Below the pieces are notes generated by a model. It saw nothing but the letters and a program-made list of their open reading frames with translations. It ran no database searches and was not told the DNA's origin. DNA of 36,655 nucleotides from Gammaproteobacteria bacterium. GTDB lineage: Bacteria; Pseudomonadota; Gammaproteobacteria; JAADHQ01. The position numbers and the translations under genes were made by a program. This document shows, piece after piece, positions 32,741 to 36,655 of this stretch; position 1 is the first letter of the stretch; each line of letters opens with the position of its first letter. Location of the stretch: contig DRJK01000103.1 of assembly GCA_011052215.1 (NCBI GenBank), positions 1-36,655 on the forward strand. The letters run 5' to 3'.

Positions 32741-33667
32741 ATGATGTCACTCGCTATAGAACAACTGAATAAAAACTTTTCATTTCGGAATGGAGGCAAT
32801 ACCCTTTTTTTCAGGGCAGGTCAGGGCGGCATACCGTTCATTGAAATCAACAATAAACAGGCGAAAGCTACTATCAGCTTGCAAGGTGCACATCTTCTTG
32901 ACTGGACACCTGTGGGCGAAGACGGGGTCATCTGGTTATCTGAAGATGCTACGTTTGCACCCGGCAAGGCAATACGTGGGGGTATCCCTGTCTGCTGGCC
33001 CTGGTTTGGCACACATCAAAACAAAGCATCCTTTCCCGCACATGGTATTGCCCGTACTGTGTCGTGGCAGGTCACGGCTACACAGCAATTATCGACAGGT
33101 GAAACACAAATTAATTTCAGGCTGGAGGTCAATCTGCTTGACGAACAGTGTCAACGCATGTGGCCGTTGGCAACGGTAGTCGAATACCGTATTACAATTG
33201 CCAAAACCTTAAGGCTGGAACTCACCACCATTAACAATAGCCGCCAATCCATCACCATCGGGCAGGCATTGCATAGCTATTTTAATGTTGACGATATTAC
33301 CGGCACCACCGTGTCTGGACTGGAAGGCAAGGATTATCTCGATAAAACGGATAATTATAAACGTAAAACACAAGTCGGGGCCATTGTCATCGATGCGGAA
33401 GTGGACCGTGTGTATTTGAATACATCCGATGATGCCATCATAGAGAATAAAAAAAGAAAAATAATCATCAAAAAACGGGGCAGTCAATCAACGGTTGTCT
33501 GGAACCCGTGGAAGGATGTTGCTGAAAAAATGGGCGACATGGATAAAGCTGGCTACCTCGGCATGTTATGTGTTGAATCTGCAAATGTGGCAGAGGATGT
33601 CATTAGAATAAAGGCAGGAGAAAGTCATACATTGGCGGTGATTTATAAGGTTGAGAAAACAGGGTAG
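32741..33667 (+). CDS. yeaD: D-hexose-6-phosphate mutarotase (YeaD family)
   Basis: This 308-residue aldose-1-epimerase superfamily enzyme is predicted to interconvert anomers of hexose-6-phosphates. The characteristic segments are ATISLQGAHLLDWTP, VIWLSEDATFAPGKAIRGGI, PVCWPWFGTH, a catalytic-His segment FPAHGIARTVSWQ, HSYFNVDDITGTTVSGLEG, VWNPWKDVAEKMGDMD and the catalytic Glu in MLCVESANVAEDVI. ATG codons at 32741 and 32744 are both possible. It seems to stand alone, 42 bases before the yajD gene, which differs in base composition. Confidence 0.92.
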   Translation: MMSLAIEQLNKNFSFRNGGNTLFFRAGQGGIPFIEINNKQAKATISLQGAHLLDWTPVGEDGVIWLSEDATFAPGKAIRGGIPVCWPWFGTHQNKASFPAHGIARTVSWQVTATQQLSTGETQINFRLEVNLLDEQCQRMWPLATVVEYRITIAKTLRLELTTINNSRQSITIGQALHSYFNVDDITGTTVSGLEGKDYLDKTDNYKRKTQVGAIVIDAEVDRVYLNTSDDAIIENKKRKIIIKKRGSQSTVVWNPWKDVAEKMGDMDKAGYLGMLCVESANVAEDVIRIKAGESHTLAVIYKVEKTG

Positions 33668-33721
33668 TATTTTATCCGGAACGACTGGTGGCTTTGAAAA
33701 AACAACGGTGTGGAGGTCTGT

Positions 33722-34090
33722 ATGGTGAAGTCAGGTAATGACAAGCTGGATAAGGTGGTGGCCGATGCACGTCGCGCCCGCGATTTGCGCGATCAGGGTT
33801 ATCGCGAACGGGCACTGAAGATGTATCCGCATATTTGCGGTCGTTGTACGCGTGAATTTAACCGCAGGAATCTGCAGGAGTTGACCGTGCATCACCGTGA
33901 TCATGATCACGATAATAATCCGGACGATGGCAGCAACTGGGAATTGTTATGTCTTTACTGCCATGATAATGAACACCAGCGACAACTGGAGGCGCAGCAG
34001 GGCAATCACGCCACCGACAGCGACAAATGCACCACTGCCACGTATAACCCGTTTGCCGGTCTCAAATCCATGATGGAGAAAAACAAATGA
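33722..34090 (+). CDS. yajD: YajD family HNH nuclease
   Basis: This 122-residue protein matches E. coli YajD closely: GYRERALKMYPHICGRCTRE, NLQELTVHHRDHDHDNNPDD, GSNWELLCLYCHDNEHQRQL and the closing YNPFAGLKSMMEKNK. The paired CxxC motifs (CGRC and CLYC) bind zinc, and HHRDHDH with the following Asn and His residues forms the HNH active site. The biological role of YajD is not established. GGAGG stands seven bases before ATG 33722, so the in-frame GTG at 33710 is not used. The region from here to 34844 looks richer in GC than its neighbours. The last 75 or so bases before the next gene are non-coding. Confidence 0.94.
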   Translation: MVKSGNDKLDKVVADARRARDLRDQGYRERALKMYPHICGRCTREFNRRNLQELTVHHRDHDHDNNPDDGSNWELLCLYCHDNEHQRQLEAQQGNHATDSDKCTTATYNPFAGLKSMMEKNK

Positions 34091-34166
34091 ATATACAATA
34101 CGCTCTAGCCGGTTTTTTCAGGGAGTCATATTTGCGCGGCAGGGTCACCAACAAATCGGGTAATTA

Positions 34167-34844
34167 ATGACACCCTGGGTATTGCTTGATAGCGCTCAGG
34201 TGCCCGGTAACGGGGGTGAGCTGCTCCTGTATCAGGTCGGTCAGGAATTCTCGATCAAAATCGAGGGCCGTGGCGAGCTGATGAACAGCCGCGTCCATGG
34301 CTCCGAAGATGCACTGGCCGATCATACCTGTAACAGGCTGGTGGATTGCCTGAATCCACGACTGCTCATCGGCGGTCTGGGTATGGGTTTTACCCTGGCG
34401 GCGGCGCTGCGGTTAGTCGGTAATCAGGCGCAGGTGGTAGTGGCTGAATTGGTACCGGCAGTGGTGGAGTGGAACAGGGGACCACTTGGAGAGCGTGCCG
34501 GCCGTCCACTTGAAGATCCACGGGTGGTCGTGCATGAAGGGGATGTTGCCCGTATTCTAAAGTCGGAACAGCAAGCTTATGATGCGATTTTACTGGACGT
34601 GGATAACGGCCCTGCGGGGCTCACGCGTAAGAATAACGATTGGCTCTACAGCATTGACGGCTTGAATGTGGCATATACAGCGCTGCGTCTGCAAGGTGTA
34701 CTGGCAGTGTGGTCAGCCGGCCCGGACAGAAATTTTTTACAACGGCTGCGAAAAGTGGGCTTCGAGGTGAATGAGGTACGTGTTCATGCACATGGCAGGA
34801 AGGGGGCACGGCATGTTATCTGGCTAGCAAGGAAAGTGGTATGA
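34167..34844 (+). CDS. Spermidine-synthase-like SAM-fold protein
   Basis: This 225-residue protein is related to the spermidine synthase/aminopropyltransferase-type Rossmann enzymes. It has a glycine motif LLIGGLGMGFTLAAALRLVG, an acidic-residue strand VVVAELVPAVVEWNRG, VVHEGDVARIL and the characteristic YDAILLDVDNGPAGLTRKNN, then LRLQGVLAVWSAGPD. The N-terminal beta domain of genuine spermidine synthases is short or absent, so the real substrate may differ (family members are often annotated as spermine synthase). Composition is GC-richer than genes on either side, as for yajD. It converges with the DUF1499 gene; an inverted repeat lies between them. Confidence 0.82.
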   Translation: MTPWVLLDSAQVPGNGGELLLYQVGQEFSIKIEGRGELMNSRVHGSEDALADHTCNRLVDCLNPRLLIGGLGMGFTLAAALRLVGNQAQVVVAELVPAVVEWNRGPLGERAGRPLEDPRVVVHEGDVARILKSEQQAYDAILLDVDNGPAGLTRKNNDWLYSIDGLNVAYTALRLQGVLAVWSAGPDRNFLQRLRKVGFEVNEVRVHAHGRKGARHVIWLARKVV

Positions 34845-34904
34845 TATAACTGTTTTTTCTTACTGCATGTTAATTTAGTCCTGGTGCCTGTCCCTGTCTG
34901 GTTT

Positions 34905-34935
34905 CGCCAGTATAATGGGTAAAGTTATACTGGCG
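34905..34935. repeat. Perfect 11-base inverted repeat between convergent genes
   Basis: CGCCAGTATAA (34905-34915) pairs exactly with TTATACTGGCG (34925-34935) around a nine-base loop. It lies about 60 bases after the spermidine-synthase-like gene and 28 bases before the end of the DUF1499 gene on the other strand. No T-run follows on either strand, so a classical terminator is not clear. It may be a bidirectional stabilising or terminating hairpin, or an operator. Confidence 0.55.
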
Positions 34936-34962
34936 TCTACCAACATAGACAAGTCACTTGCC

Positions 34963-35709
34963 TTATCCATTCCGGACACGTTTTTTCAGGGCCTTGAAAA
35001 ATGAACGTATCCTGTTTGCATTGGTGCCACCATCCCCACCACCACCAAAACGTGATGTAGAACGCATGTCGATCCGGCTATTGCCGTCTTTTGTTGCGGT
35101 GATATGAATAACAACATCGTCACTAAAGCCAAACCAGAAAGTTTTGTCGGTTGCCTCGACATGCAGTTCATCCCGATTGGGTTTATATAATTGCCAGCCT
35201 TTGTCATGAATAATATCAACTGCCAGGTCAAAGGCCTTACTTGCAGGGACAGGCAGGATCAGGGGTTTAATATCCGGATAGGCCTCTTCCTGCCAGGCGG
35301 CTATGCCGATACCGCCATACACACGTGAATTTGGAGCATCCCAGAATGTGGGTGGGTCTTCGGTGTTGGTGGTGATATCCTCAATCGGCGGCAAGGTCTC
35401 CTTGGCCTCTTTCCACGACTGCAATAACAAGACCATTGGTATGATAATAACCAGGCCCAGCAAGCTGAAAACAAAACCACGACGTTTGCCACCGGGGCGC
35501 GCCATCAACAATCCGGATAAACATAAAACGGCGGCAGCCATGCCCCCATAAGCGGCCCATTTAAGAATAATGACGGCTGTAGTGAAGTTCCACCAGCCAA
35601 TGCGACTGCCTAATGGCCCGGCCATCGCGGCGAGTATGGACAAAATAATGAATCCAAAACCGATAGCAGCAGGTTTGTACAGTGGTTTTTTTGATATCTG
35701 ATTTTTCAT
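34963..35709 (-). CDS. DUF1499 membrane protein
   Basis: This 248-residue protein has an N-terminal membrane part with three helices (about 13-31, 40-66 and 78-97; IGFGFIILSILAAMAGPLG, GGMAAAVLCLSGLLMA, FSLLGLVIIIPMVLLLQ). A soluble DUF1499 domain follows, containing PPIEDITTNTEDPPTFWDAP, DKGWQLYKPN, LHVEATDKTFWFGFSDDVVI, IDMRSTSRFGGGGDGGTNAN and RIRSFFKALKKR. DUF1499 proteins are widespread in proteobacteria and uncharacterised. It is a single gene with its promoter in the AT-rich stretch 35710-35863 next to the RAYT element. Confidence 0.88.
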   Translation of the reverse strand: MKNQISKKPLYKPAAIGFGFIILSILAAMAGPLGSRIGWWNFTTAVIILKWAAYGGMAAAVLCLSGLLMARPGGKRRGFVFSLLGLVIIIPMVLLLQSWKEAKETLPPIEDITTNTEDPPTFWDAPNSRVYGGIGIAAWQEEAYPDIKPLILPVPASKAFDLAVDIIHDKGWQLYKPNRDELHVEATDKTFWFGFSDDVVIHITATKDGNSRIDMRSTSRFGGGGDGGTNANRIRSFFKALKKRVRNG

Positions 35710-35863
35710 AATTCACCGATAAATATTATAATACAAGGACGCCTGCTGTAATGAAAAACAAATAGCCCTCTGTATTATATGACAGCGAGAGGAGAAATCG
35801 TTCACTGTTCCCACAAAATAAATAGCAGAATAAAAAATAAATAGAATAAATAGTAAGAATAAG

Positions 35864-36645
35864 TAGGGTCAGACTCGACATAATTGAGCAGGGATGATAG
35901 CCTGCTGTTTCACCGGAATAGATCGGAATAACAGGACATGGCAAGACTTCCCCGTATATATGTAAAAAACCAGCCGCAACACATTATCCAGCGGGGCAAT
36001 AACCGGGAACCGATTTTTGTAGATAAACAAGACTATTTGTTCTACTTGAAATGCCTTCAGGAAGCAGTAAAAAATCATGAGCTTCATGTACATGCCTATG
36101 TGTTAATGACTAACCATGTCCATCTACTGGCTTCTCCCCAGCAAGAGAGCAGCACAGGCAAGGTGATGCAATCAATTGGACGGCGGTATGTGCAATATTT
36201 TAACTACAGATACGATCGCACGGGAACGCTGTGGGAAGGTCGATACAAGTCTACACTCATTGATAGTGAGCAGTACTTACTGATCTGCATGCGCTATATT
36301 GAATTAAATCCAGTAAGAGCCAATATGGTGTCGCACCCAAAAGAGTATCGCTGGTCCAGTCATCGCATAAATGCATTGAGTGAGCCTGGTGAATGGATAA
36401 AACCACATATCGTCTATCGACGGCTTGGCAATGATATCGCGGAGAGAGAAAAGGCCTATCGCGCACTATTCCGGAATCATCTGCCTTTACGAGCTATCGA
36501 GGATATTCGAGAGGCAACAAACAAGGCCTGGGTATTGGGGCCGGATCGTTTTAAGAAAAAAATGGAAAGGCTGGCGGGCAGACGTTCAGCACCCTTGCCA
36601 AAGGGGAGGCCCAGGCAGGCATGAATTATATCGAGTCTGACCCTA
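35864..36645 (+). mobile_element. RAYT element bounded by 22-base inverted repeats
   Basis: TAGGGTCAGACTCGACATAA (start of 35864-35885) is the reverse complement, with one mismatch, of the 22 bases at 36624-36645. The right copy starts at the last base of the transposase stop codon. The bracketed 782-base unit contains only the transposase gene. Such TAGGGTCAGACTCGA-like ends are seen around RAYT genes in many gammaproteobacteria. No short REP-like dispersed copies of this end were seen elsewhere in the window. Confidence 0.82.
35938..36624 (+). CDS. REP-associated tyrosine transposase (RAYT, Y1_Tnp family)
   Basis: This 228-residue HUH-type single-strand transposase relates to IS200/IS605 TnpA. 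LPRIYVKNQPQHIIQRGNNR begins the Y1_Tnp domain; the metal-binding HUH motif is MTNHVHLLASP near residues 57-67. Further on are YVQYFNYRYDRTGTLWEGRY, with candidate nucleophilic tyrosines, and YIELNPVRANMVSHPKEYRW. The C-terminal basic tail (KKKMERLAGRRSAPLPKGRP) is typical of RAYTs and probably binds the flanking hairpin DNA. RAYTs usually act on nearby REP sequences rather than moving themselves. It appears intact and complete. Confidence 0.93.
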   Translation: MARLPRIYVKNQPQHIIQRGNNREPIFVDKQDYLFYLKCLQEAVKNHELHVHAYVLMTNHVHLLASPQQESSTGKVMQSIGRRYVQYFNYRYDRTGTLWEGRYKSTLIDSEQYLLICMRYIELNPVRANMVSHPKEYRWSSHRINALSEPGEWIKPHIVYRRLGNDIAEREKAYRALFRNHLPLRAIEDIREATNKAWVLGPDRFKKKMERLAGRRSAPLPKGRPRQA

Positions 36646-36655
36646 ATTTAACGTA

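Noticed and set aside
35938-36624. RAYT as the mobiliser of the 232-bp repeat family
   Set aside because: The ends differ completely, and HUH-type enzymes do not make 9-bp target duplications, so a DDE-type transposase is expected instead.
1-36655. tRNA genes, CRISPR arrays or a prophage
   Set aside because: No clover-leaf sequence, evenly spaced repeat-spacer pattern or phage structural gene was seen. The repeats are widely separated and have terminal duplications.

Overview
The window looks like an ordinary chromosomal segment of a free-living or facultatively anaerobic gammaproteobacterium, by eye moderately AT-rich. The evidence is a set of families typical of that class: proteobacterial-type GshA, BolA, MsrA, YajD, YcgL, YgiQ, Uup, a DnaJ-related J protein and a Mip/FKBP isomerase. 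Signalling genes typical of environmental gammaproteobacteria (PilZ, HD-GYP, HDOD, FHA, VWA) are frequent. No rRNA, tRNA, CRISPR array or prophage was recognised, and the species cannot be named from the sequence.

Layout. 1-6.1 kb: uup, a phosphopantetheinyl transferase, a SYLF/Ysc84 protein, a PilZ protein, a SAM methyltransferase and msrA. 6.1-10.4 kb: a second PilZ protein, a repeat-motif protein, gshA, and an HD-GYP protein whose metal site is degenerate. 10.5-13.4 kb: a YihY/BrkB membrane protein, a small membrane protein, an NAD-binding epimerase-like protein and convergent bolA. 13.5-16.1 kb: a response regulator with a long acidic tail, ycgL, a small conserved protein and an HDOD protein, all co-directional. 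16.1-19.0 kb: a two-gene minus-strand unit, a VWA membrane protein and a membrane-anchored coiled-coil protein. 19.2-25.6 kb: ygiQ, FHA, FKBP isomerase, DnaJ-related, MOSC and a formyltransferase. 25.6-29.8 kb: def, a phosphotransferase/P-loop kinase fusion, an alpha/beta hydrolase and a small heat-shock protein with a clear terminator. 30.3-32.5 kb: a tightly packed hemerythrin, DUF2249 and 12-TM heme-copper-oxidase/NnrS-like unit with a perfect FNR/Dnr-type palindrome upstream. 32.7-36.6 kb: a hexose-phosphate mutarotase, yajD, a spermidine-synthase-like protein, a DUF1499 protein and a REP-associated tyrosine transposase (RAYT) bracketed by inverted repeats.

The most striking signal is a dispersed non-coding family. 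Nine copies lie in this window, all intergenic, and the intact ones are close to 232 bp. Each intact copy has imperfect terminal inverted repeats (consensus CACTGTTGTCCCGTTAAC) and, inside, a long hairpin with arms of about 30 bp. Five copies are flanked by 9-bp direct repeats (two perfect, three 8/9), so these are mobile MITE-like elements. One copy has its whole hairpin module inverted relative to its ends. One has both hairpin arms changed in a complementary way. One is a 58-bp internal deletion that still has its target duplication. No transposase with matching ends is present; the RAYT has unrelated ends.

Functionally the window mixes housekeeping and redox repair (gshA, msrA, bolA), protein maturation and folding (def, FKBP, J protein, sHsp), c-di-GMP-type signalling and a probable nitric-oxide/low-oxygen response unit. 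Neighbouring genes mostly form short operons of two to four genes.
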